Shown: positions 1 through 5,816, numbered from the stretch's first letter. The stretch is DNA of 10,238 nt from an uncultured Clostridia bacterium (GCA_945487445.1 CALYTU010000051.1:1-10238); one strand, 5' to 3'. Numbers and translations: made by a program. Notes: a model not told the origin generated them from the letters alone.

Positions 1-55
1 ACGGATTTCTCGGCGATGAATCGCCTCGAAATGACAGGATACTGAACAGATACCC
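1..55 (+). repeat. Right half of a dispersed inverted-repeat element (cut by window edge)
   Basis: These 55 bases are identical to 4701-4755, the right half of the complete copy at 4631-4753 plus two flanking bases. The half contains its own small hairpin (GGCGAT-GA-ATCGCC) and ends in the terminal repeat TACTGAACAGATAC. The left half lies outside the window. It sits downstream of the lipoprotein gene that ends at 195. The 139 bases from 56 to 194 hold no gene; they contain a small hairpin (CGGGC/GCCCG, 107-121) with no T-run and a 9-bp direct repeat CGCAAATCT (145-153 and 158-166). Confidence 0.85.
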
Positions 56-194
56 ATTCAATTTCTTTGCGGTCAGCTTAGTGCCATACATCGTAGTCGT
101 TCTTGCCGGGCGTTAAGCCCGCCTGCATCCCCCGCCTCGTCTGGCGCAAATCTGCCTCGCAAATCTTTTTGAAGCGTTTTATCAGAGAATCGTA

Positions 195-938
195 TCAATA
201 GTCGGCAGTGGCCTCCACGCGGCCGACCTGGATGGTATCTCCCTGCCAGGACCCAGTGAGAATGACCATGGTGCCGATGGCCGGGACCTCCGCCTCAGTG
301 GAAAAGGGCTGAGTCCAGACGTTGTCATAGTAAGGGTGCTGAATGGTCGTGGGGTTCAGAACCCTGCCGTAGATGCGCAAAGTCTGGCCCTTGAAATCCC
401 CCGGCTTGCACTGCATATTCTGAAGCTGGACGCGCTCGAGCGTGGAATCCATGGTGGTCATATCAACATTGCAGTTCGATCCGGAGGTATAGGCTGTCAC
501 CAGCTCCACAGACGCATCGGTAAACCAAATGCCGTCCATTGCGGCCTCGTCCCTTGCAATGGTGCCGGTCATTTTGACCAGACTGCCGTTGGCGGGCAGA
601 CTGTCCGGGTCCGTGGGCACGAACTCCCACTGCCAGTCACAGCATTTCGTGGCGTCCATGTAGCCCCAGACATAGTAGCGTGTTCTTCCGTTAATGGCAT
701 CAGTGAGCCGGGTAAAGGTACCTTCCTTGGTAACGGTCTGGCCAATGTAGTCGTCAGCCATATTGTTGTAGAAAATATTCTGATACAGCACATATTCGTT
801 CTGGTCCAGCACCGTCGGAAGGGCTTGCAGGTCGCTCTGCCCGGTCTCCGCGTCAGTCTGCGCGCTGCCAGAGTCAGCGCAGGCAGCCAGAACCAGGAAG
901 ATCGCAATTACAGTGAGCAAAATAATCAGTCTTTTCAT
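195..938 (-). CDS. Lipoprotein with two repeated OB-like halves, last gene of the metal-uptake operon
   Basis: A 247-residue predicted lipoprotein. The start at 938 is chosen because it follows AGGAGG with a 6-base spacer and begins a classic lipoprotein signal: MKR, a hydrophobic stretch, then lipobox LAAC with the lipid-modified Cys at 20. The reading frame stays open further upstream, but that part is not protein-like. The mature protein shows an internal duplication: IGQTV..EGTF (65-75) matches KGQTL..YGRV (183-193), and PANGSLVKMTGT (115-126) matches PAIGTMVILTGS (219-230). This looks like two small beta-barrel (OB-like) units. A vicinal Cys pair, KCCDW (98-102), and Cys156/Cys177 are possible metal or disulfide sites. 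The gene lies 155 bp after the permease gene with no promoter I can see between, so co-transcription is likely. I do not recognise a named family; a role in extracytoplasmic metal handling is inferred from the operon. Confidence 0.8.
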   Translation of the reverse strand: MKRLIILLTVIAIFLVLAACADSGSAQTDAETGQSDLQALPTVLDQNEYVLYQNIFYNNMADDYIGQTVTKEGTFTRLTDAINGRTRYYVWGYMDATKCCDWQWEFVPTDPDSLPANGSLVKMTGTIARDEAAMDGIWFTDASVELVTAYTSGSNCNVDMTTMDSTLERVQLQNMQCKPGDFKGQTLRIYGRVLNPTTIQHPYYDNVWTQPFSTEAEVPAIGTMVILTGSWQGDTIQVGRVEATADY

Positions 939-1093
939 GGGAAACCTCCTACCTGAACAGTGAGAAATCAGCACAAGCTTCACCGGGAATCGAATAAACC
1001 GCTCCCCCCGCCCCCAAAGGGTGGCAATGCAGGAAGCCGGGGTCAAACGGCAACACCGTAAGCAACGAAGCAGAAGCGTTCGGCGATTGCGCG

Positions 1094-1933
1094 CTACAGT
1101 CGGCCGCGAGCAAAGCCCAAGAGCGTGAAAACGCCAAAGACGACAATATTCGCCGCCACGATGGTAGAACCCACAGGCGTTCCCGCGACGGCGGAAATCA
1201 GGATACCCATCACAGCGCAGAAGACGGAAATGCAGGCCGCGCACACGGAGACAGCCCGGAAGCTTTTGAAGACGCGCATGGCTGACAGGGCCGGGAAAAC
1301 CACCAGCGCGGAGATCAACAATGAGCCCACCAGATTCATTGCCAGCACGATCACCACTGCGATAATCACGGCGATCAGCAGGTTGTAGAGCCGGGTGTTG
1401 GTCCCCGTGGCCGCGGCAAAGCTCTCATCAAAGGTGATGGCAAAGATCTTGTGGTAAAACAAGACGAAGAAGGCCACGACCACCACAGACAGTCCGATGG
1501 AAAGCCAGACCTCCAGCTTAGTCAAAGTCAGGATGGAGGTGCCTCCGAAAAGGGTGGTACAGACATCGCCGGAGATGTTCGACTTTCCGCTGGGCGGAAA
1601 GAGGTTCATCAACAGATAGCCGATGGCGAGCGCACCGACGGAAATCATCGCCACGGCGGCGTCACCCTTGATTTTGGCGCCGGACCCCGACGCCAGCAGG
1701 AGGACGGCGCAGAGAATGGTCACGGGCAGGACCAGCAGCATGTCGTTGGTCAGTCCCGTCACGGCAGCTACGGCCATTGCACCGAAGGCCACATGGCTCA
1801 GACCGTCGCCGATGAAGGAAAAGCGGCGAAGCACCAGCGTCACACCCAGCAAAGAGGCGCAGAGGGCGACCAGAACACCGACCAGGAGGGCGTTTTGTAC
1901 ATAGGGCATTTGCAGATAAACCCGGAGCGTCAT
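1094..1933 (-). CDS. znuB: Metal ABC transporter permease (ZnuB/MntB-type, ABC-3 family)
   Basis: A 279-residue integral membrane protein, the usual size for ABC-3 family permeases that pair with cluster A-I metal-binding proteins. About eight hydrophobic segments are visible, roughly at residues 12-34, 46-60, 66-84, 93-112, 143-160, 184-208, 226-250 and 253-274. Family hallmarks are the segment FIGDGLSHVAFGA (40-52) and the C-terminal GTPVGSTIVAAN (251-262). It should form the transmembrane channel through which Zn(II), or possibly Mn(II), enters, driven by the ATPase encoded just upstream. Its ATG overlaps the TGA of that ATPase gene (ATGA, 1930-1933), implying translational coupling. The metal is not decided by the permease sequence; zinc is favoured from the regulator and binding protein. 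Confidence 0.9.
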   Translation of the reverse strand: MTLRVYLQMPYVQNALLVGVLVALCASLLGVTLVLRRFSFIGDGLSHVAFGAMAVAAVTGLTNDMLLVLPVTILCAVLLLASGSGAKIKGDAAVAMISVGALAIGYLLMNLFPPSGKSNISGDVCTTLFGGTSILTLTKLEVWLSIGLSVVVVAFFVLFYHKIFAITFDESFAAATGTNTRLYNLLIAVIIAVVIVLAMNLVGSLLISALVVFPALSAMRVFKSFRAVSVCAACISVFCAVMGILISAVAGTPVGSTIVAANIVVFGVFTLLGFARGRL

Positions 1934-2640
1934 GTTCCCTCTCCCCCTCTCTGTGTCCAGCGGGCACCGGTCTCGCTTTTCAGATAGCCCGCCACGGGAC
2001 CGCAGTAGATGCTCGCGCCGATGTGGAGGATGTGGCTGGCATAGCGCAGCGCAGCCTCCAGATCATGGGAGATCATAACCACTGTGATCCCGTCCTTGCG
2101 GTTGAGATCGGAGATGAGCTGATACATCTCCGCCGTAACCTTGGGGTCCAGCCCCGCCACAGGCTCGTCCAGCAGCAGGAGCTTGCGTGTGGCGCAGAGT
2201 GCTCGGGCAAGCAGAACGCGCTGCTGCTGGCCTCCGGAGAGCTCCCGGTAACAGCGCCGGGCCAGGGGCTCGAGCTCCATGCGGCGAATGTTTTTCCAGG
2301 CCAGCTCCTTGTCCGCCCTGGTGTAGAAGGGACGAAGCCTCTGGCGGCCCTGGCAGCCCGAAAGAACGATTTCATAGACGCTGGCAGGGAAATCCCGTTG
2401 GACCACGGTCTGCTGGGGCAAATAACCGATCTCGCTCTGGCGCAGACCGTCACCGGTCAGGACCTTGCCCTTAAGCGGACGGATCAGACCCAGGATGGTC
2501 TTCATCAGTGTGGACTTGCCGGAGCCGTTCTCTCCCACGATGCAGAGATAATCCCCAGCGTGGACCTCAAACTCAATGTGCTCCAGAATCGCCTTTCCCT
2601 CATAACCCAGGGAGAGATCGGAGCATGTCAAAAGGGCCAT
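1930..2640 (-). CDS. znuC: Metal ABC transporter ATP-binding protein (ZnuC-type)
   Basis: A 236-residue cytoplasmic ATPase that powers the metal importer. Motifs in order: Walker A GENGSGKST (36-44), Q-loop LPQQ (74-77), ABC signature LSGGQQQ (134-140), Walker B LLLLDEP (154-160) followed by the D-loop GLD, and H-loop His192 in MISHD. All catalytic residues are intact and the length is normal for the family. The frame is open 20 codons further upstream, but the start at 2640 follows AAGGAGG at an 8-base spacing and begins with the typical strand MALLTCSDLSLGY. A 60-bp gap separates it from the binding-protein gene upstream, and its TGA overlaps the permease ATG downstream. Confidence 0.93.
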   Translation of the reverse strand: MALLTCSDLSLGYEGKAILEHIEFEVHAGDYLCIVGENGSGKSTLMKTILGLIRPLKGKVLTGDGLRQSEIGYLPQQTVVQRDFPASVYEIVLSGCQGRQRLRPFYTRADKELAWKNIRRMELEPLARRCYRELSGGQQQRVLLARALCATRKLLLLDEPVAGLDPKVTAEMYQLISDLNRKDGITVVMISHDLEAALRYASHILHIGASIYCGPVAGYLKSETGARWTQRGGEGT

Positions 2641-2700
2641 AACACGGCCTCCTTCAAGATGTATTAAACCACTTTTCCTCTCTATCCAGAATGGGGCCAA

Positions 2701-3702
2701 TCAACCGAGGGCCGTTTTCAGCGTCTCCAGGTTGCGTTCCATGACTGCAAGATAGGTGGTTCCCTCGGCCACGTCCCGGGCAGTGACGGCCTGGAGAGAA
2801 TTTAACTCCAGAATCCCGGCGTTTTGCGCCTTGGAGTTTGTAATGATGGTCTCAGCCAGGCGACTGTCGCCACCCTCGAGCTTCATCACATAGGGCAGCT
2901 CCAGCTCATCTACCTTGCCAACCAGAAAACTCACCGTCTCAAAGGAGGCCTCGGTTTCCGCCGAGCAGCCTGAGAAGGCGGCGAAGCAGGTCAGACCGTA
3001 GTCGTCAGCCAGGTATCGGAACGGGAATCGGTCAGCAAAGAGCAGGGCCTTGCGGGACGTGGCTGCCAGCGCATCGGAATAGGCGGCGTCAAGATCGTTC
3101 AGCTTTTTGATATAGGAATCGGCGTTCGCCTGATAGGCTGCGCTGTGCGCAGGGTCCTTTCGGCCAAGCGCGTCCCCGATCACGCGGCAGAGAACGGCCG
3201 CGTGCCGCAGAGACAGCCACACATGCTCGTCGAGCTCTGTTTCGCGGTCCCGGTCCTCCTCATGGTCGTGCTCCATGCCCTCCAGGGTCTGTTCGGTCTT
3301 GACGGCATCGCCCAAGGCGTCCAGAAGATTTATGACAACCATATTCTTGTTTTCCGCCTGGTCCAGTGCATCAGGAACCCATTTGTCAGACTCCCCGCCC
3401 ACATAGATGAAGATGTCACAGGTGGAGATTTTATAGATATCCTCCACGGTGGGCTGGTAGCTGTGGAGGTCCGATCCCTTGTCCAGCAGGAGGGTCAGTG
3501 CAACACGGTCCTCGCCCTCCCCGATGATCTGCCGGGTCCAGTCATAGGCCGGGAATATCGTTGCGACGACAGAGATGGATTTCTCCGTCACGTCCGGCCG
3601 GGTGGTCGAGGCAGTTTCATCTTTGGCAGCGCAGCCCGCAAAAAGGGACAGAAACAGCATGGCTGCCAGAAGGATTCCAATCAAACGATCGCTGATTTTC
3701 AT
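2701..3702 (-). CDS. znuA: Zinc/manganese-binding lipoprotein of the ABC importer (ZnuA-like)
   Basis: A 333-residue substrate-binding protein. The start at 3702 has GGAG 7 bases upstream and opens a lipoprotein signal ending FAGC (Cys24); the longer open frame upstream is the regulator gene read in another frame. Cluster A-I features are ATIFPAYDW (47-55), GSDLHSYQP with His80, VGGESDKWV (101-109), and DEHVW with His160. A short acidic His loop, EHDHEED (144-150), precedes His160, as in zinc-specific members. The third ligand position, usually His in ZnuA, reads ADRFPFRYL (223-231), so Asp224 or another residue may replace it. It should capture the metal outside the membrane and deliver it to the permease. 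It follows the regulator stop codon by only 4 bp. Confidence 0.9.
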   Translation of the reverse strand: MKISDRLIGILLAAMLFLSLFAGCAAKDETASTTRPDVTEKSISVVATIFPAYDWTRQIIGEGEDRVALTLLLDKGSDLHSYQPTVEDIYKISTCDIFIYVGGESDKWVPDALDQAENKNMVVINLLDALGDAVKTEQTLEGMEHDHEEDRDRETELDEHVWLSLRHAAVLCRVIGDALGRKDPAHSAAYQANADSYIKKLNDLDAAYSDALAATSRKALLFADRFPFRYLADDYGLTCFAAFSGCSAETEASFETVSFLVGKVDELELPYVMKLEGGDSRLAETIITNSKAQNAGILELNSLQAVTARDVAEGTTYLAVMERNLETLKTALG

Positions 3703-3706
3703 TTTC

Positions 3707-4129
3707 TTACTCCGATTCTGTATCTTGGTTTTTATCTTCCTGACACCGGGAACAGCTTTCGCAGACGCCGTAGAGCACGGTGTCGCTGCGGTCCACGGCA
3801 AAGCCGTCCAGTCTGGCAATGGAGTCCAGCACGGCCTCCGTCTCCTCCTCGTCCATGTGAAAGGTCTTGCCACACTTCTTGCAGCTTAGATGGAGATGGT
3901 CCCTGCATTCCTCGGCCTTCATGTACTGGTAGAAAACCTCCCGGCTCCCGGCCTTGGCGACTCTGCGCACGGTGCCATCCTGCTCCAGCGCGGAGAGATT
4001 GCGGTAGATGGCGCTGACGCTGATCTCGGGCAGGTCCTGAGAGATCTGCCCTGCGGTAAGCGTCTCGTCCGCGTGGCTGTGGAGGTAGGTGATCAGCCGC
4101 TTCCTGGGCTGGGTCATGTAGGCTTGCAT
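3707..4129 (-). CDS. zur: Fur-family metal regulator, probably the zinc sensor Zur
   Basis: A 140-residue Fur-family repressor. The start at 4129 follows GGAGG with 8 bases; a start at 4198 is possible but lies upstream of the inferred promoter -10. An N-terminal winged helix (about 5-70, with the recognition helix around SVSAIYRNLSALEQ, 38-51) is followed by the C-terminal metal/dimer domain: DHLHLSCKKCGKTFH (77-91) and CESC (123-126). The two CxxC pairs (83/86 and 123/126) are the structural zinc site of the family, and His78, His80 and His91 are likely sensor ligands. It is the first gene of the metal-uptake operon, directly after two matching palindromes, so it probably represses its own operon when metal is plentiful. 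Zur rather than Fur, Mur or PerR is inferred from the linked transporter, not proven. Confidence 0.85.
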   Translation of the reverse strand: MQAYMTQPRKRLITYLHSHADETLTAGQISQDLPEISVSAIYRNLSALEQDGTVRRVAKAGSREVFYQYMKAEECRDHLHLSCKKCGKTFHMDEEETEAVLDSIARLDGFAVDRSDTVLYGVCESCSRCQEDKNQDTESE

Positions 4130-4146
4130 GGGGAGAACCTCCGATC

Positions 4147-4161
4147 TGCAAATCATTCGCA
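4147..4161 (-). promoter_or_regulatory. Fur-family (Zur-like) operator, downstream site
   Basis: On the minus strand this reads TGCGAATGATTTGCA, a 7-1-7 inverted repeat with one mismatched pair and the AAT-N-ATT core typical of Fur-family boxes. It lies about +9 to +23 from the expected transcription start, between the -10 box and the ribosome site of the regulator gene, where bound repressor would block polymerase. It shares the consensus TGCRAAYNRTTYGCA with the site at 4213-4227. Confidence 0.7.
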
Positions 4162-4176
4162 TTTTCACTGTTGTAC

Positions 4177-4205
4177 AATATAGCACCGGACAGGGCATTT
4201 GTCAA
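4177..4205 (-). promoter_or_regulatory. Sigma-A type promoter of the metal-uptake operon
   Basis: On the minus strand: TTGACA (4205-4200, perfect -35), a 17-bp spacer, and TATATT (4182-4177, -10, 5 of 6). Transcription should start near 4170, giving a leader of about 40 bases before the regulator ATG at 4129. The promoter is bracketed by two like palindromes. Confidence 0.85.
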
Positions 4206-4209
4206 GGAC

Positions 4210-4230
4210 ATTTGCGAACTGTTTGCAAAT
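4210..4230 (-). promoter_or_regulatory. Fur-family (Zur-like) operator, upstream site
   Basis: A 21-bp palindrome with 10-bp arms around one central base and a single mismatched pair; its inner 15 bases on the minus strand are TGCAAACAGTTCGCA (4227-4213). It ends 4 bp upstream of the -35 box. Its centre is 66 bp from the centre of the second site. Two sites around one promoter suggest tight or cooperative repression. Confidence 0.7.
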
Positions 4231-4231
4231 T

Positions 4232-4258
4232 AAAACCGGGCAGTTGCCTGCCCAGTTT
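4232..4258 (-). terminator. Probable rho-independent terminator upstream of the metal operon promoter
   Basis: On the minus strand the hairpin is AAACTGGGCAG-GCAA-CTGCCCGGTTT, an 11-bp stem with one U-G pair, running into TTTTAATT. It lies between the Asn/Gln-rich gene and the metal operon and would insulate the operon promoter from upstream minus-strand transcripts. The U-run is short. Confidence 0.6.
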
Positions 4259-4319
4259 ATAGATTGAATCTTATGATTTTCGTATCTATCGAATAGATTC
4301 GTTTTTCAAAAGTAGTCCT

Positions 4320-4337
4320 GAAACAGAACTCTGTTTC
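4320..4337. repeat. Perfect short palindrome in non-coding DNA
   Basis: GAAACAGA-AC-TCTGTTTC is a perfect 8-2-8 inverted repeat. One arm (TCTGTTTC) recurs at 4373-4380. Two smaller palindromes lie nearby: AGATTGAATCT (4261-4271) and CGAATAGATTCG (4290-4301). No gene is visible in 4259-4394. The sites could be protein-binding or a folded RNA; nothing ties them to a gene. Confidence 0.5.
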
Positions 4338-4394
4338 CCACAAAAGCTGCGCGCTGAGTTCATCGACTTTTCTCTGTTTCATCCTTTGTATCTT

Positions 4395-4437
4395 ATATGA
4401 TATAGCCCGCTGGTTTTACCAACGGGCTATATCATAT
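4395..4437 (-). terminator. Strong hairpin after the Asn/Gln-rich gene
   Basis: Two 20-base arms around a 3-base loop pair at 19 positions, and the remaining pair is a U-G wobble on the minus-strand RNA. The hairpin begins 5 bases after the stop codon of the small gene at 4443. There is no U-run after it on the minus strand, but plus-strand RNA would read the stem into ATATTTTA, so it may act in both directions. On the plus strand the odd pair becomes a C-A mismatch. It may terminate or protect the 3' end of the small gene's mRNA. Confidence 0.7.
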
Positions 4438-4442
4438 TTTAC

Positions 4443-4562
4443 TCAGCGATTCTGGTTGTTCTGGTTGTTGCGCAGGTTCTGGTTGTTCTGGTTGTTCTGG
4501 TTATTGCGCTGGTTCTGGTTGTTCTGGTTGTTCTGGTTGTTCTGGTTGTTCTGGTTGTTCAT
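4443..4562 (-). CDS. 39-residue Asn/Gln-rich micro-protein
   Basis: A small gene encoding 39 residues: 23 Asn, 11 Gln, 3 Arg, 1 Leu and the initial Met. After Met it runs five NNQ triplets, NQR, three NNQ, NLR, two NNQ, then NR and TGA. The ATG at 4562 follows AAGGAGGTGA (4577-4568), fully complementary to the 3' end of 16S rRNA, with an 8-base GGAGG-ATG spacing. A hairpin lies in the leader (4591-4618) and a strong hairpin begins 5 bases after the stop. Such a ribosome site, stop and terminator argue for a real, well-translated gene rather than a chance repeat. There is no signal peptide, hydrophobic segment or acidic residue; net charge is about +3. I do not recognise a family. The composition resembles prion-like, amyloid-prone or low-complexity binding segments; function is unknown. 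Confidence 0.7.
   Translation of the reverse strand: MNNQNNQNNQNNQNNQNQRNNQNNQNNQNLRNNQNNQNR
4450..4559 (-). repeat. 9-bp tandem repeat inside the micro-gene
   Basis: The unit GTTCTGGTT (plus strand) repeats through the whole gene, with five uninterrupted NNQ triplets at 4515-4559 and variant units at the NQR and NLR positions. A 9-bp unit equals three codons, so unit gain or loss by slippage would change protein length without changing frame. Confidence 0.85.
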
Positions 4563-4567
4563 ATTGT

Positions 4568-4577
4568 TCACCTCCTT
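4568..4577 (-). promoter_or_regulatory. Perfect Shine-Dalgarno site of the micro-gene
   Basis: AAGGAGGTGA on the minus strand matches the full anti-Shine-Dalgarno tail over 10 bases, stronger than any other ribosome site in the window. It fixes the start of the Asn/Gln-rich gene at 4562. Confidence 0.85.
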
Positions 4578-4590
4578 ATTAAGAACAAGG

Positions 4591-4618
4591 ATAGTTTCCC
4601 TCATAAATGAGAAACTAT
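4591..4618 (-). promoter_or_regulatory. Leader hairpin upstream of the micro-gene
   Basis: On the minus strand ATAGTTTCTCA-TTTA-TGAG-GG-AAACTAT folds into an imperfect 11-bp stem with a two-base bulge. It lies 13 bases upstream of the ribosome site. It could be an RNA stabiliser, a regulatory stem or an operator. A clear -35/-10 pair for this gene was not found. Confidence 0.5.
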
Positions 4619-4630
4619 ACAAGGTAAATC

Positions 4631-4753
4631 GTATCTATTCAGTAGCCCCATCTGTCATTTCGAACGAAGTGAGAAATCCGTTCCTTTTTGCGTAGATAAT
4701 ACGGATTTCTCGGCGATGAATCGCCTCGAAATGACAGGATACTGAACAGATAC
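4631..4753 (+). repeat. Complete 123-bp inverted-repeat (MITE/REP-like) element
   Basis: The ends are GTATCTATTCAGTA and TACTGAACAGATAC, 14-bp terminal inverted repeats with one mismatch. Inside, TGTCATTTCGA and GAGAAATCCGT on the left pair with ACGGATTTCTC and TCGAAATGACA on the right, so either strand can fold into a long interrupted hairpin; the right arm also has the loop GGCGAT-GA-ATCGCC. It encodes no protein. Two partial copies in the same orientation are cut by the window ends, each identical over its visible length. A target-site duplication was not evident. It separates the divergent micro-gene and DegV gene. The core TGTCATTTCGA..GAAGTGAGAAATC resembles a motif common in intergenic repeats of many bacteria. 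Confidence 0.85.
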
Positions 4754-4786
4754 CCCGATTGTTTGCAATTACGCATCTGATTTTTA

Positions 4787-4815
4787 TTGACATTTGGCAT
4801 TGAAATGTGTAAAAT
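4787..4815 (+). promoter_or_regulatory. Sigma-A type promoter of the DegV-family gene
   Basis: TTGACA (4787-4792, perfect), a 17-bp spacer, and TAAAAT (4810-4815). The expected start is near 4822, giving a leader of about 75 bases. An inverted repeat TGAAAT/ATTTCA (4801-4819) straddles the -10 box and could be an operator. Confidence 0.8.
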
Positions 4816-4840
4816 TTCATACGGAATTGATATATGGTAA

Positions 4841-4877
4841 TCCAGTTTTATAGACTGGAGCAGCGGACTTTTGTCCG
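4841..4877 (+). promoter_or_regulatory. Two small hairpins in the DegV gene leader
   Basis: TCCAGT-TTTATAG-ACTGGA (4841-4859) is followed by CGGAC-TTTT-GTCCG (4864-4877), both perfect stems just upstream of the ribosome site GGGAGG. Neither hides the ribosome site as drawn. They may only stabilise the mRNA; no riboswitch class is recognised. Confidence 0.4.
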
Positions 4878-4897
4878 GTACAGAGGGAGGAACGCGT

Positions 4898-5734
4898 ATG
4901 ACTTGGCATATCGTATCAGACTCAAGCTGCGATTTGTTTGAACTGGAAGGAGAAGGGGATCGTTTTGACTTTTCCACGGTACCTTTCACAATCCAGATCG
5001 GCAATCATGAATTCCTGGACGAGCAGGAGATGAACATTGACGCGATGCTGCGAGAAAACGAAAACAGCTCAGAGATTGCCCACACTGCCTGCCCATCGCC
5101 GCAGAGCTGGCTCGAGCGGTTTTCCAAGCCCGGTTCGGTTCTGGCCTTCACGATTTCCGGCGCGCTCTCCGGCAGCTATAACAGTGCCATTGCAGCAAAG
5201 CGCCTTCTGCTTGAAACCGAGCCGGACAAGGAAATTGAGATCATCGACACCCGCTCCACCGGGCCTGAAACTGCCCTGCTGATTCGCCTGGCTCGTTCTC
5301 TCGTCGAAAAGCGGCTCTCCTTTGAAACAATCGTGAAGACCGTGCGCGAGGCTTCTGACCGCACCCATATCATCTTTGCCCTGAAATCCTACCACAATCT
5401 CATAAAAAACGGCCGTATCAGCAAGTTGAAAGCGCTTGTGGCCGGGCACCTCGGCTTCTGGGGCATCGGCGTCGGCAACGAAGCGGGAGAAATCGCGATG
5501 CGCGGCAAAGCACGCGGCGTGAAGAGCATGGTTCGCTTTCTGCTGAACGAAATCAAGGCGACCGGACTTGCCGGGAAAAACATTGTCATCAGCCATTGCT
5601 TCAACGAGGAGACCGCCCAGGAACTCAAGCGAGGCCTTCAGGAGCTTTTTGACGGCGTTTCGGTTGACATTCTGCCGACGCGCGGCCTCGACAGCTTCTA
5701 CGCGGAACGCGGCGGGCTGATTATTGGATATTAG
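4898..5734 (+). CDS. DegV-family fatty-acid-binding protein (FakB-like)
   Basis: A 278-residue protein of normal DegV length. The ATG at 4898 follows GGGAGG with a 7-base spacer; nine further upstream codons are open but lack a ribosome site. Family features: N-terminal DSSCDL (8-13), HTACPSP (62-68), the glycine/serine segment SGALSGSYNSA (87-97), NGRISK (171-176), ISHC (231-234) and a glycine-rich C-terminus. In studied members the protein binds one fatty acid and presents it to the kinase FakA for phosphorylation before phospholipid synthesis; no FakA-like gene is in the window. Cytoplasmic, with no signal peptide. It is a single-gene unit with its own promoter and terminator, and it converges on the Nudix-ASCH gene. 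Confidence 0.9.
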   Translation: MTWHIVSDSSCDLFELEGEGDRFDFSTVPFTIQIGNHEFLDEQEMNIDAMLRENENSSEIAHTACPSPQSWLERFSKPGSVLAFTISGALSGSYNSAIAAKRLLLETEPDKEIEIIDTRSTGPETALLIRLARSLVEKRLSFETIVKTVREASDRTHIIFALKSYHNLIKNGRISKLKALVAGHLGFWGIGVGNEAGEIAMRGKARGVKSMVRFLLNEIKATGLAGKNIVISHCFNEETAQELKRGLQELFDGVSVDILPTRGLDSFYAERGGLIIGY

Positions 5735-5771
5735 GCTTTCACCGAAAACGGCCCTGCCGGTGTGATCGCAT

Positions 5772-5810
5772 ACAAGGGGCTGTCGAGAGACAGCCCCTTG
5801 TGACGTTTTT
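5772..5810 (+). terminator. Rho-independent terminator of the DegV gene
   Basis: A perfect 13-bp stem (ACAAGGGGCTGTC/GACAGCCCCTTGT) with loop GAGA, followed by GACG and TTTTT. It sits between two convergent genes and has A-rich DNA on the other side, so it probably also stops transcription of the Nudix-ASCH gene from the minus strand. Confidence 0.9.
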
Positions 5811-5816
5811 ACACAG

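Noticed and set aside
107..121. Terminator for the lipoprotein gene
   Set aside because: Only a 5-bp stem and no T-run on the minus strand.
939..1093. Separate promoter or terminator between the permease and the lipoprotein genes
   Set aside because: No convincing -35/-10 pair or hairpin with a U-run; only the lipoprotein ribosome site is clear. G-runs are too few for a quadruplex claim.
3145..4017. 290-codon plus-strand open frame
   Set aside because: Antisense to the binding-protein and regulator genes, with no recognisable domain.
4450..4560. CRISPR-like tandem repeats
   Set aside because: The 9-bp units are contiguous with no spacers and form an open coding frame.
4456..4695. Plus-strand frame rich in Phe-Trp-Leu repeats
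   Set aside because: It starts at TTG without a ribosome site, runs antisense through the NNQ repeat and into the inverted-repeat element, and is the mirror of that repeat.
4764..4775. Third metal-regulator site (TGCAATTACGCA)
   Set aside because: The outer arms resemble the operators but the length is 12, not the 7-1-7 spacing, and it is not placed on a metal gene promoter.
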